Of a stretch of DNA of 23,280 nt, positions 1 to 8,249 are shown in pieces. The notes under the pieces are model-generated. The model was not told where the DNA came from. It saw nothing but the letters and a program-made list of their open reading frames with translations, and searched no databases. The stretch spans positions 1-23,280 of the forward strand of contig RGAX01000013.1 in assembly GCA_009919985.1 (NCBI GenBank), in the 5' to 3' direction. The stretch comes from Opitutaceae bacterium (lineage in GTDB: Bacteria > Verrucomicrobiota > Verrucomicrobiia > Opitutales > Opitutaceae). Position 1 is the stretch's first letter, and each line of letters opens with the position of its first letter. Position numbers and translations under genes: made by a program.

Positions 1-627
<627 letters not shown>

Positions 628-737
628 GAATGAAGGTTCAGCGTGAAGGGAGAAAGGGGCGGGGGAAAGCGATTTAACGGCGATCGGGCTCTTGGGCCGC
701 TGATTGAAGTAGAAATGAATGCGACGCGAACAGTAGA

Positions 738-1436
738 TTAGAAAGCGTCGCCGGAGCCGAGAAAGGCGGGCCAGAGCGCGCGGAATTCGCGGGCGACGAC
801 CGCTTTAACTTCAGCGATGTCCAGGGTTTGGCCGAGTTCGACGTGGAGCGAGGTGACGGTGCCGTCGCTCGCGGCGATGCCACAGGGGACGATACCGGCG
901 AAGTGTGGGAGGTGCGCGTTAACGTTGAGGGCGAAGCCGTGGTAGGTAACCCAGCGACGAACGGCGACGCCGAGTGCAGCGACCTTGCGCGGGCCGATCC
1001 AGATGCCGGTGAGGCCGGGTCGCCGGGTGGCGACGAGGCCGAGGGTGCCGACGCTGTTAATGAGCACGTCTTCCAGAAAACGTAGGTAAGCGTGGAGGTC
1101 TTGGTGCGCGCTCAGCGATACAATGGGATAACCGACGAGTTGGCCGGGACCATGATAGGTGATGTCGCCGCCGCGGTTGGTTCTGACGACTTCGATGCCC
1201 TCGGCGGCGAGACGGGCTACGTCCCAAACGAGGTGTTGTTCGGCGCCCGTGCGGAGTCCGACGGTAAAAACCGGATCGTGTTCCGTGAACACCAGCGTGT
1301 CGCCGATCTCGCCCGCGAGGCGTTGGGCGACAAGCGATTCTTGCGCGAGCCGGGCGGGTTCATAGCGCGTTCGACCCCAATCGACGAGTGCTACTGGCGG
1401 CGGGGCGGCAGGCGGGATGATATTTTGGTCGGACAC
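738..1436 (-). CDS. lipB: Octanoyl-ACP:protein N-octanoyltransferase LipB
   Basis: Transfers octanoate from acyl carrier protein to lipoyl domains, the step before LipA. With the GTG start at 1436 the protein is 232 residues, the usual LipB size. The signature RGGDITYHGPGQLVGYP lies at about residues 88-104. The active-site lysine is K151 (PRKVAALG), followed by YHGFALNVN, and the catalytic cysteine is C185 (GIVPCGI). The frame stays open upstream to a TTG at 1478, which would add 14 residues (HRQKKFAHYLRIP) unlike any LipB N-terminus, so I prefer GTG 1436; no Shine-Dalgarno sequence decides it. The gene is divergent from the purine nucleoside phosphorylase gene, with 85 bases between, and upstream of lipA. 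A poor promoter match, TTGCAC then CATTAT 18 bases later on the minus strand, spans 1478 to 1449 and would leave a very short leader. Confidence 0.94.
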   Translation of the reverse strand: MSDQNIIPPAAPPPVALVDWGRTRYEPARLAQESLVAQRLAGEIGDTLVFTEHDPVFTVGLRTGAEQHLVWDVARLAAEGIEVVRTNRGGDITYHGPGQLVGYPIVSLSAHQDLHAYLRFLEDVLINSVGTLGLVATRRPGLTGIWIGPRKVAALGVAVRRWVTYHGFALNVNAHLPHFAGIVPCGIAASDGTVTSLHVELGQTLDIAEVKAVVAREFRALWPAFLGSGDAF

Positions 1437-1521
1437 GGGTATTCGTAGATAATGCGCGAATTTTTTTTGGCGGTGCAACTCCGGGCGTTACAGTAGGGCT
1501 GGCTTCGGCTAACTCTAAGCC

Positions 1522-2361
1522 ATGACTGTGTCGCAACTCCATCTCGCAAACGTTAAACGCTCGGGAGAAATTTTGACCGCCGCGTTGGCCGGTCGCGCCC
1601 CGAAGATCGCGATTATTTTGGGTTCAGGCCTCGGTGGACTCGCCGATCGCATCCAGCAAGCCGTGACGTTGCCTTACGCGGAGTTACCTGGGTTCCCCGT
1701 GTTGACGGTGATGGGCCACACGGGCGCGTTGGTCGCGGGATTACTTAATGGTGTGCCGGTGATCGTGCTCAAGGGCCGGAAACATTTTTACGAGACCGAT
1801 GACCCGTATCCGCTAAAAACGATGGTGCGGACCTTGCGCGCGGTGGGAGTGGAAACGTTGTTTTTATCGAATGCGGCGGGCAGCTTGCGCGCGTCGATCG
1901 GCGTGAGTCAGCTGATGTTGATCACGGATCATATTAACTTTCTTGGCCTGAATCCACTTACGGGCGCAAACGACGAAAGTTTCGGCCCGCGCTTTTTTGG
2001 GATGAGCGACGCTTGGGATCCTCAGCTGTCGCAGAAAATTGCGGTCGCGGCGGCACAGGAAAAAATTCCACTGCACCGTGGCGTTTACATGGCGTTTCGC
2101 GGGCCGTCGTTTGAGACGCCAGCGGAGATTCGCATGGCGCAAATTTGGGGCGCGGATGCAGTCGGGATGTCCAGCGTGCCCGAGTGCCTGATCGCGCGGC
2201 ATTGCGGTCTCAAAGTCGTCGGTGTGTCGTGTATCACCAATATGGGCGCGGGTCTTTCTGATGAACAACTCACGCACGCTCACACGCTCGAAAATGCCGC
2301 CAAAGGGGCAGCTGATTTCGAGCGACTTGTGGGCGCTGCGGTGCCGTTACTGGCCGGTTGA
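1522..2361 (+). CDS. punA: Purine nucleoside phosphorylase, trimeric (type I/PNP-II) family
   Basis: Cleaves purine nucleosides, typically inosine and guanosine, with phosphate to the free base and ribose-1-phosphate in cytoplasmic purine salvage. The protein is 279 residues, normal for this family. Visible motifs are the phosphate-binding GSGLGG at 34-39, a histidine in VMGHTG at 66, SNAAGSL at 116-122, FETPAEIR at 197-204 with the base-contacting glutamate E202, VGMSSVPE at 214-221, and N240 in CITN. E202 and N240 match the human PNP Glu201/Asn243 pair that recognises 6-oxopurines, which argues against methylthioadenosine phosphorylase. The ATG at 1522 places the first helix normally. It stands alone, divergent from lipB and converging on the oxidoreductase gene with 13 bases between, with no visible terminator there. 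Exact substrate range is inferred. Confidence 0.93.
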   Translation: MTVSQLHLANVKRSGEILTAALAGRAPKIAIILGSGLGGLADRIQQAVTLPYAELPGFPVLTVMGHTGALVAGLLNGVPVIVLKGRKHFYETDDPYPLKTMVRTLRAVGVETLFLSNAAGSLRASIGVSQLMLITDHINFLGLNPLTGANDESFGPRFFGMSDAWDPQLSQKIAVAAAQEKIPLHRGVYMAFRGPSFETPAEIRMAQIWGADAVGMSSVPECLIARHCGLKVVGVSCITNMGAGLSDEQLTHAHTLENAAKGAADFERLVGAAVPLLAG

Positions 2362-2374
2362 CGGCGCGGTGAGG

Positions 2375-3703
2375 TCAGCCCGCGTGTGGGTGCTGATAGG
2401 GCGCGCGGTAGGCGCGCTTCAGTAACTTCGCGGCGGTGGGGGAATTGGTGATTTGCTCGCTCTGAGCGTCCCAAGCGAGGCGGTCTCCGGTTTCGTAGGC
2501 GATCATCGCGAGTTTGACGGCGCTCGTGGAAATATGCGCGTCGGCGATGGCGCCGCTGGGGGCTTTGCGTTGGCGCACGCCATCGAGGAATTCACCGAGA
2601 TGGGTGGCGCTCATATCGCCTTTGACGTCGTGGACCTGGCGCTCGGCACCTTTGGTGCCGGGTAGGTGAATCCATTTCGTATCAGAGACGAAAATCGTGC
2701 CTTTTTCTCCGTAGAAAAAGATGCCGTTGTTGAATTCGGGCGTGAGCTCAGTGGAACCCCAGTGGCGGTGGCGCCATGTGACAGGACAGCGCGCAAATTC
2801 GAAATGCGCCGTCAGCGTGTCAGGCGTGGTGATCTTGCCTTGGAGTTGATAAAGTCCGCCGGTGGCGCTGATGGAGCGCGGGGCGGTTTCGTTGAGGATG
2901 AACCGAGTCGCGTCGATCAGGTGGATGCCCCAATCGAAGAGGTGGCCTTGGCCGTAAGTTTTTTCGAGACGCCAATTTTTGTGACCGACCTGGGCGCTGT
3001 AAGGAATGAGCGGGCCGGGGCCACACCACAGCTCCCAATCGAGCGAGGGCGGCGGCATGACGGGCGCAGGGTTGGCGGTACCGGCGGTGAAATGGATCTG
3101 AGCGTCGACGTTGACGATACGGCCCAGCGAGCCAGCGGCGATGAAGTCGCGCACCGCGTGAAAGGCATCGCTTTGGCGACGTTGAAAACCGATTTGCACG
3201 ATGCTGCGGCTCTTGGCGGCCGCATCGACCATCGCGCGGCCTTCACGGATGTCGTATGCGAGTGGTTTTTCGCAGTAGACGTCGAGTCCGCGTTGCATGG
3301 CGGCGATAAAGGGTAACGCGTGCCACTGAATTGGGGTGGCGATGATGACGCCTTCGAGTCCGGGAGCAGCGAGGAGATCGGCGTAGTGTTTGAACGTGAG
3401 AGGCCGCGAACCTTGGAGTTTTTCAATCTCCACAGCGGTGCTAGCGAGGTGCTCGCTGTCGATATCGCAAAGCGCGATGATCTGGGCGCCGCCGGCCTTG
3501 AAGGCGGCCTTGACGTTGACCATGCCCCACCAGCCGCAGCCGATGAGGCCGAGTTTGACTGTGCGCGCGGCGGCGGTGGCGGGTGCGGTCGAGGACGAAC
3601 CGAGTGTGGCTTTTGTCTCGGCGGCATCTGTGCGGAGGGCGGAGAGGGCGGTCGCGCCTATAGCGGCGGCACCTAGGAATTGGCGACGGTTGAGGGGTTT
3701 CAC
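2375..3703 (-). CDS. Tat-exported Gfo/Idh/MocA family oxidoreductase
   Basis: NAD(P)-dependent sugar or polyol oxidoreductase of unknown substrate, 442 residues. The N-terminus carries a twin-arginine signal (NRRQFLGAAAIGATAL, RR at residues 6-7), so the folded protein with bound nucleotide is probably exported. The Rossmann fold begins near residue 50 with GLIGCGWWG at 52-60. The family EKP motif is at 145-147 and the second-domain WGIHLID at 258-264. The start is GTG at 3703, which fits the signal peptide exactly. Exported members of this kind are abundant in Planctomycetes and Verrucomicrobia and often sit in polysaccharide-degradation loci, but here both neighbours are housekeeping genes, so context gives no substrate. 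It is divergent from lysS and convergent with the phosphorylase gene. Confidence 0.88.
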   Translation of the reverse strand: MKPLNRRQFLGAAAIGATALSALRTDAAETKATLGSSSTAPATAAARTVKLGLIGCGWWGMVNVKAAFKAGGAQIIALCDIDSEHLASTAVEIEKLQGSRPLTFKHYADLLAAPGLEGVIIATPIQWHALPFIAAMQRGLDVYCEKPLAYDIREGRAMVDAAAKSRSIVQIGFQRRQSDAFHAVRDFIAAGSLGRIVNVDAQIHFTAGTANPAPVMPPPSLDWELWCGPGPLIPYSAQVGHKNWRLEKTYGQGHLFDWGIHLIDATRFILNETAPRSISATGGLYQLQGKITTPDTLTAHFEFARCPVTWRHRHWGSTELTPEFNNGIFFYGEKGTIFVSDTKWIHLPGTKGAERQVHDVKGDMSATHLGEFLDGVRQRKAPSGAIADAHISTSAVKLAMIAYETGDRLAWDAQSEQITNSPTAAKLLKRAYRAPYQHPHAG

Positions 3704-3835
3704 GAGTTGAGTTTCTAAAAATGAGGGGATGGCGGAAAGTTAATTATTTGGCCTCGCGCGGGTGTTTGGGGTGGGTCGGGGGACGTGGAATTTCCGTTTG
3801 CCCCGAGTGAAACAGCGTGGATTGTGGAACCTTCC

Positions 3836-5374
3836 ATGAGCGACACTCCCCTTGATATTTCCAACGACCAGCATGCCGTGCGGCGCCAAAAGCTCGCCGA
3901 GATGCGCGCCGGGGGCTTCGACCCGTTCCGCGCCAGCGTGGCGCAAACGCATTTTTCGCAGGACGCGATCAAGCTCCACGTTGCCGACCAGGACAACACC
4001 GTGACCGTCGCGGTCGCCGGCCGACTCGTGACGATCCGCGACATGGGCAAGAGCCAGTTTGCGAAGATTCTCGATCAACAAGGCCAGATCCAACTCTACC
4101 TTAAAAAAGACGTCTTGGGTGATGAAGCCTTCGCGATGTTTAAGAAGCTCGATCTGGGCGACATCATTGGCGTCAAAGGCACGCTGTTTATGACAAAGAC
4201 CGGAGAGGTCACCGTGCGCGTGGAAAGTTGCACGCTCGTCGCGAAGGCGCTGCGGCCGTTGCCTGAAAAATGGCACGGTCTGAGCGATGCGGAGCAAGTT
4301 TATCGTCAGCGTTATCTCGATCTGATCGTGAACGCGGAGTCGCGGGCGCGGTTGCTGTTGCGCTCGAAAATCGTGTCGCACATCCGCCGTTTTCTCGACG
4401 CGCAGCAATTCATCGAAGTGGAAACCCCAGTGTTGCAAAGTGTCGCCGGTGGCGCTGCGGCAAGGCCTTTCCAAACGCATCATAATGCACTGGGCGTGGA
4501 TTTCGTGCTCCGTATTTCGCTCGAACTTTATCTCAAGCGCATGCTCGTCGGTGGCTTTGATCGCGTCTACGAGATCGGCCGCAATTTCCGCAACGAAGGC
4601 GTCTCGCGCCGGCACAACCCCGAGTTTACCATGCTCGAGGTTTACCAGGCTTATAGCGACCACCGTGGAATGATGACCCTCATCAAAGACATGCTCACCT
4701 CGCTCTGCCGTGACGTCCTTGGCACGACCAAGATCAAACACGCCGCGAGCGGGCAAGAGATCGACTTCGGCGGCGAATGGCGCGAAGTGAATTATAAAGA
4801 TCTCATCCGCGAAACGACGGGCGACGCGGAGTGGTTTGCTCGCAGTAAGACGGAAAAAATCGCCGGTGCCGAAAAACTCGGTCTTCACGTCGATCCCAAA
4901 TGGGAAGAGTTTGAAATCACCAACGAGATTTTCTCTAAGAAGATCGAGCCCACGCTGATCCAGCCGACCTTTGTCATGAAACTCCCCAAGGAGTTGTGCC
5001 CGTTGGCAAAAATCAGCCTCGATGATCCGACGACCATTGATGTTTTTGAGCTCACAATTGGTGGCATGGAAGTCGCGCCCGCTTACTCCGAGCAGAACGA
5101 TCCCGACGTGCAGCGCGCGATGTTTGAAGCGCAGGCCGGCGAGGAAAAACAGAACATCGACCAAGATTTTCTTCTCGCGCTCGAACACGGCATGCCACCC
5201 GCCGGTGGCATGGGCGTAGGCATCGATCGGTTGTGTATTCTGCTCACGGGCGCAGAGAGCATTCGTGACGTGATTCTCTTCCCGCAGCTCCGCCAGCGCG
5301 GTGAGGTTAAAATCGAAACGGTTGCTCCAGTAGCGCTCGACAAGGTCTTCGCCTCGCCAAAACCGACGGCCTAG
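3836..5374 (+). CDS. lysS: Lysyl-tRNA synthetase, class II
   Basis: Charges tRNA-Lys with lysine for translation. Starting at ATG 3836 the protein is 512 residues, close to the 505 of E. coli LysS; an upstream in-frame GTG at 3785 would add 17 residues that do not resemble the family. The anticodon-binding OB fold covers about residues 55-140. Class II motif 1 lies around 184-202, motif 2 (FRNEG ... HNPEFTMLE) at 251-268, and motif 3 (GGMGVGIDRLCILL) at 457-470. The family phrases GGAAARPF and LELYLKRML are also present. It is the first gene of a plus-strand run with the lipoprotein-export genes and lpxB; the next gene starts 6 bases after its stop. A lysS-lolC-lolD order is seen in many Gram-negative genomes. 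Confidence 0.97.
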   Translation: MSDTPLDISNDQHAVRRQKLAEMRAGGFDPFRASVAQTHFSQDAIKLHVADQDNTVTVAVAGRLVTIRDMGKSQFAKILDQQGQIQLYLKKDVLGDEAFAMFKKLDLGDIIGVKGTLFMTKTGEVTVRVESCTLVAKALRPLPEKWHGLSDAEQVYRQRYLDLIVNAESRARLLLRSKIVSHIRRFLDAQQFIEVETPVLQSVAGGAAARPFQTHHNALGVDFVLRISLELYLKRMLVGGFDRVYEIGRNFRNEGVSRRHNPEFTMLEVYQAYSDHRGMMTLIKDMLTSLCRDVLGTTKIKHAASGQEIDFGGEWREVNYKDLIRETTGDAEWFARSKTEKIAGAEKLGLHVDPKWEEFEITNEIFSKKIEPTLIQPTFVMKLPKELCPLAKISLDDPTTIDVFELTIGGMEVAPAYSEQNDPDVQRAMFEAQAGEEKQNIDQDFLLALEHGMPPAGGMGVGIDRLCILLTGAESIRDVILFPQLRQRGEVKIETVAPVALDKVFASPKPTA

Positions 5375-5380
5375 TTCTCC

Positions 5381-6616
5381 GTGCCCTGGTACCTCTACCT
5401 CGCTTTGAAACAACTCTTCCCCACGGGGCGGAAGTTTCCGTTTTTCACGGCGATCTCGGTGCTGGGCGTGGCTTTAGGCGTGGCTCTACTCGTGATTTCC
5501 ACGAGTGTTATGGGGGGATTCGGCTACGAAATCCGCCGCATGATCGTGGACACGCAGGGCGAAGTTCAGGTGCGCGCTGAGGGCCTGATCAATGACTCCG
5601 CTGGCTTGCAAGCGCGCCTAGCGGCGGTTCCTGGTGTGGTGGCAACTACCCCATTTGCCGAAGGCGTTGTGATGCTCGAACACGAGCGCAAACCGGCGTA
5701 TCCTGCGATGCAAGGAATCGATGTGAATCGCGTGGGTGCGGTTGTACCACTGGAGAAGTTTATTCGCCTTGGTCGCCTAGAGGACCTGGACGACGACTCC
5801 GTGATTCTCAGCTCTAAACTCGCGCTTTCGATCGGTGCGCGCCTAGGCAGTAAGGTCGAAGTTTATTCGCCGCTTTTGTTGGAAAAGTTGAAAAACGACG
5901 AAGTCTTCCTGCCGCGAGAATTGCGTGTCGTCGGCATTTTTGAGGTCGGTCACCAGCAACTCGATAGCTCGGTCGTGCTCGTGACTTTGCGACAGATGCA
6001 GGAACTGTACGGGCTCGGTAACGCGATTCACGGCATCAATGTGAAGATCGCGCCAAAGGCCGACGCTGACGCAGTCGCGAGCCTCATCAACGCATCGCTA
6101 CCGCCCGCGGCCCGTGCCCATGCGCGGTCTTGGATCGAGGCGAATCAAGATTTTCTCTTCATTCTACAACTCGAGAAAAACATGATTTTTTTCCTGCTCA
6201 CGTTTATCATCATTGTGTCGGCGTTTTCTGTGACGAGCTCGCTGTTGATTTCAGTCGTGCGGAAAACCCGCGAGATTGGCCTGCTCGGCGCACTGGGTGC
6301 GGAGCCGCGGCAGGTGGCGGCGTGTTTTTGTTTTCAGGGCCTGTTGATCGGTTCAACGGGGACGTTGGCCGGGCTTGCGCTTGGTTTTGGTACGCTGCAT
6401 TTTCGTAATGCGCTCGTCGAAGGCTTCACCCGGCTCACCTCGAGCGAGGAAGTGCTGACGCGCTTTTACCAATTCAGCCAATTGCCGGCGCACACTGCGG
6501 TGGGCGACGTCATTATGATCGTCGTCTGTTCTGTTTTAATTTCAACTTTGGCCGGATTATTGCCGGCTTGGCGTGCGGCTCGGCTCAAGCCGGTGGAGGC
6601 TCTGCGCAATGAGTGA
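5381..6616 (+). CDS. lolC: Lipoprotein-releasing ABC transporter permease LolC/LolE family
   Basis: Inner-membrane permease of the Lol system, which extracts outer-membrane lipoproteins from the inner membrane for hand-over to LolA. The 411 residues follow the LolC/E plan: one N-terminal membrane segment (about 21-44, with VLGVALGVALLV), a large periplasmic domain (about 45-265), then three membrane segments (about 268-292, 316-338 and 375-397). The coupling region VVRKTREIGLLGALGA and the C-terminal LPAWRAARLKPVEALRNE are typical MacB/FtsX-superfamily signatures. The start is GTG at 5381, 6 bases after lysS; the gene overlaps lolD by 8 bases. Only one permease gene is present, so a homodimer with LolD, or a partner encoded elsewhere, is inferred. 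A general MacB-like exporter is the alternative, less likely given lpxB nearby. Confidence 0.9.
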   Translation: MPWYLYLALKQLFPTGRKFPFFTAISVLGVALGVALLVISTSVMGGFGYEIRRMIVDTQGEVQVRAEGLINDSAGLQARLAAVPGVVATTPFAEGVVMLEHERKPAYPAMQGIDVNRVGAVVPLEKFIRLGRLEDLDDDSVILSSKLALSIGARLGSKVEVYSPLLLEKLKNDEVFLPRELRVVGIFEVGHQQLDSSVVLVTLRQMQELYGLGNAIHGINVKIAPKADADAVASLINASLPPAARAHARSWIEANQDFLFILQLEKNMIFFLLTFIIIVSAFSVTSSLLISVVRKTREIGLLGALGAEPRQVAACFCFQGLLIGSTGTLAGLALGFGTLHFRNALVEGFTRLTSSEEVLTRFYQFSQLPAHTAVGDVIMIVVCSVLISTLAGLLPAWRAARLKPVEALRNE

Positions 6617-7271
6617 TCCCATTCTCACAGCGCGCGGATTGCGTAAAACGTTTCTCAGCGGCGATCGTCGCCTCGAGGTCCTTACGGGCGTCGATCTCGA
6701 CGTCTCCTCGGGCGAGAGCGTAAGTATTCGCGGCGAATCAGGTTCCGGTAAATCGACGTTGCTCCAACTCCTCGCCGGACTCGATGCGCCCGATGCAGGC
6801 ACGCTCGCGTGGGCGGGCATGCCGGACACGGGCACGAAGCGGCGCGCGACGTTTTTGGGCATCGTCTTCCAGTCGTTTTACTTGATCCCTGAGCTCAACG
6901 CTCGGGAAAACGTGCTGATGGCGCGTCGCATCTTGGGTGGAATCGACGCCGAGGCGCGGGCGCGCGCCGATGAATTACTCGCAAAAGTTGGTCTCGCCGA
7001 GCGCATGATACACTTGCCCGCGCAGCTCTCCGGCGGTGAGCGTCAACGCGTCGCCGTGGCGCGTGCGCTTATGAATTCACCCCGCCTCATCCTCGCCGAC
7101 GAGCCCACGGGCAATCTCGACGAACGTACTGGCGACGCCGTGATCGAGCTGTTGCTTGGGCTTTGCGAGGAGACGAAAACCTCGCTCGTTCTCGTGACTC
7201 ATAATGCGGCGCACGCCCAAAAAACACATCGCCAACTCGTTTTGCGCGGCGGAACCTTTGCCCATGGCTAA
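6609..7271 (+). CDS. lolD: Lipoprotein-releasing ABC transporter ATP-binding protein LolD
   Basis: Cytoplasmic ATPase that powers lipoprotein release together with the adjacent permease. The ATG at 6609 gives 220 residues beginning MSDPILTARGLRKTF, the size expected for LolD; an in-frame start 36 bases further upstream would lie inside the permease gene and is not needed. Walker A GESGSGKST is at 42-50, the Q-loop glutamine at about 88, the ABC signature LSGGERQR at 140-147, Walker B ILADEPTGNLD at 161-171, and the H-loop histidine at 198. The gene overlaps the end of the permease gene by 8 bases and the next gene start by 8 bases, implying translational coupling through the cluster. Confidence 0.94.
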   Translation: MSDPILTARGLRKTFLSGDRRLEVLTGVDLDVSSGESVSIRGESGSGKSTLLQLLAGLDAPDAGTLAWAGMPDTGTKRRATFLGIVFQSFYLIPELNARENVLMARRILGGIDAEARARADELLAKVGLAERMIHLPAQLSGGERQRVAVARALMNSPRLILADEPTGNLDERTGDAVIELLLGLCEETKTSLVLVTHNAAHAQKTHRQLVLRGGTFAHG

Positions 7272-8247
7272 ACCCAAAATCCGCTGCGGCGTCGTCGGGG
7301 TCGGCTCCCTTGGCCAGCACCACGCGCGCATCTACGCGAGTCTGCCCGGCGTCGAATTCGTTGGCATTTTCGAGTCCAACGACGCCCGTGCAGCTGAAAT
7401 CTGCGCCAAGTTCAACTGTCGCCGTTTCACTACGCTGGAGGCGCTCGGTGACGCCTGTGACGCGGTTTCAGTGGTTGTCCCTACGGATCGTCACGCTGAG
7501 GTCGCTTTACCGCTCCTTGCTCGAAAAACGCATCTGCTGATTGAGAAACCGATCTGCGCTTCACTTGAGGAAGCGGAGCAAGTTTTGGCCGCGGCTCGGC
7601 AGCACGGTTGCCTCGTCCAAGTCGGCCACATTGAACATTTCAACCCCGTGATGGCTTTTTTGGAAAAACAGGTGGATCACCCGCAATACCTCACCGCGGA
7701 ACGCCTCGCACCGTATCAACCGCGCGGTACGGAAGTCGGCGTCGTGCTTGATCTGATGATTCACGACATCGGTATTACGCTCGCATTGGTAAAATCACCC
7801 ATTGTGCGCATCGACAGTGTGGGTGTCAGCGTTCTTTCAAAAACCGAGGATATCGCCAACGCCCGCATCCAGTTTGAAAACGGCTGCGTGGCCAATCTTA
7901 GTGCGAGCCGTATGAGCCTCAAGAAGGCCCGCGAGATACGGGTGTTTCAGGACAACGCCTACCTCTCGCTAAATTTCATGGAGCAGAAGGGGCACCTCGT
8001 GAAGAAGAGCGACATCATCGCCTACGGCTTGAAGATGAAGATCGGTCTCGTGAAGGCCGGCGATGTGAGTTCGATTCCGGTGAAGGAAATTCCCATCGAA
8101 AAAGGCGAACCGCTCGCGCTCGAATTGGCGTCATTTGTCGAGAGTGTGGCGCAGGCGCGGCAGCCGAAAGTCGGCGCGGCCCTCGGTAAATCAGCGCTGG
8201 AAGTGGCGATCACGATCACCGAGCAAATTCGGTCGCAGAAACGCTGA
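7264..8247 (+). CDS. Cytoplasmic Gfo/Idh/MocA oxidoreductase linked to lpxB
   Basis: Putative NAD-dependent sugar or sugar-nucleotide dehydrogenase, 327 residues with no signal peptide. The Rossmann motif GVVGVGSLG is at 9-17, EKP at 94-96, a distinctive GHIEHFNP at 121-128, and the catalytic-region LDLMIHDIGI at 162-171. ATG 7264 overlaps the end of lolD by 8 bases, and the stop is 2 bases before the lpxB ATG. Genes of this subgroup often sit beside lpxA or lpxB in other phyla. GnnA of Acidithiobacillus and Leptospira belongs to this family and oxidises the 3-position of UDP-GlcNAc, so that with the aminotransferase GnnB a 3-amino sugar enters lipid A. No gnnB-like aminotransferase is in this window, so a lipid A sugar role is inferred from position and motif, not shown. 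Family assignment is firm; substrate is unknown. Confidence 0.88.
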   Translation: MAKPKIRCGVVGVGSLGQHHARIYASLPGVEFVGIFESNDARAAEICAKFNCRRFTTLEALGDACDAVSVVVPTDRHAEVALPLLARKTHLLIEKPICASLEEAEQVLAAARQHGCLVQVGHIEHFNPVMAFLEKQVDHPQYLTAERLAPYQPRGTEVGVVLDLMIHDIGITLALVKSPIVRIDSVGVSVLSKTEDIANARIQFENGCVANLSASRMSLKKAREIRVFQDNAYLSLNFMEQKGHLVKKSDIIAYGLKMKIGLVKAGDVSSIPVKEIPIEKGEPLALELASFVESVAQARQPKVGAALGKSALEVAITITEQIRSQKR

Positions 8248-8249
8248 CC

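Noticed and set aside
1437..1478. Longer LipB from a TTG at 1478
   Set aside because: The 14 extra residues are unlike the family and the TTG overlaps a possible promoter; GTG 1436 fits LipB length.
1437..1521. Plus-strand promoter for the purine nucleoside phosphorylase gene
   Set aside because: No -10/-35 pair of reasonable match and spacing was found on the plus strand.
3740..5413. A 557-codon open frame on the minus strand opposite lysS
   Set aside because: It mirrors lysS in GC-rich codon usage, overlaps the whole synthetase gene and resembles no family; an antisense shadow.
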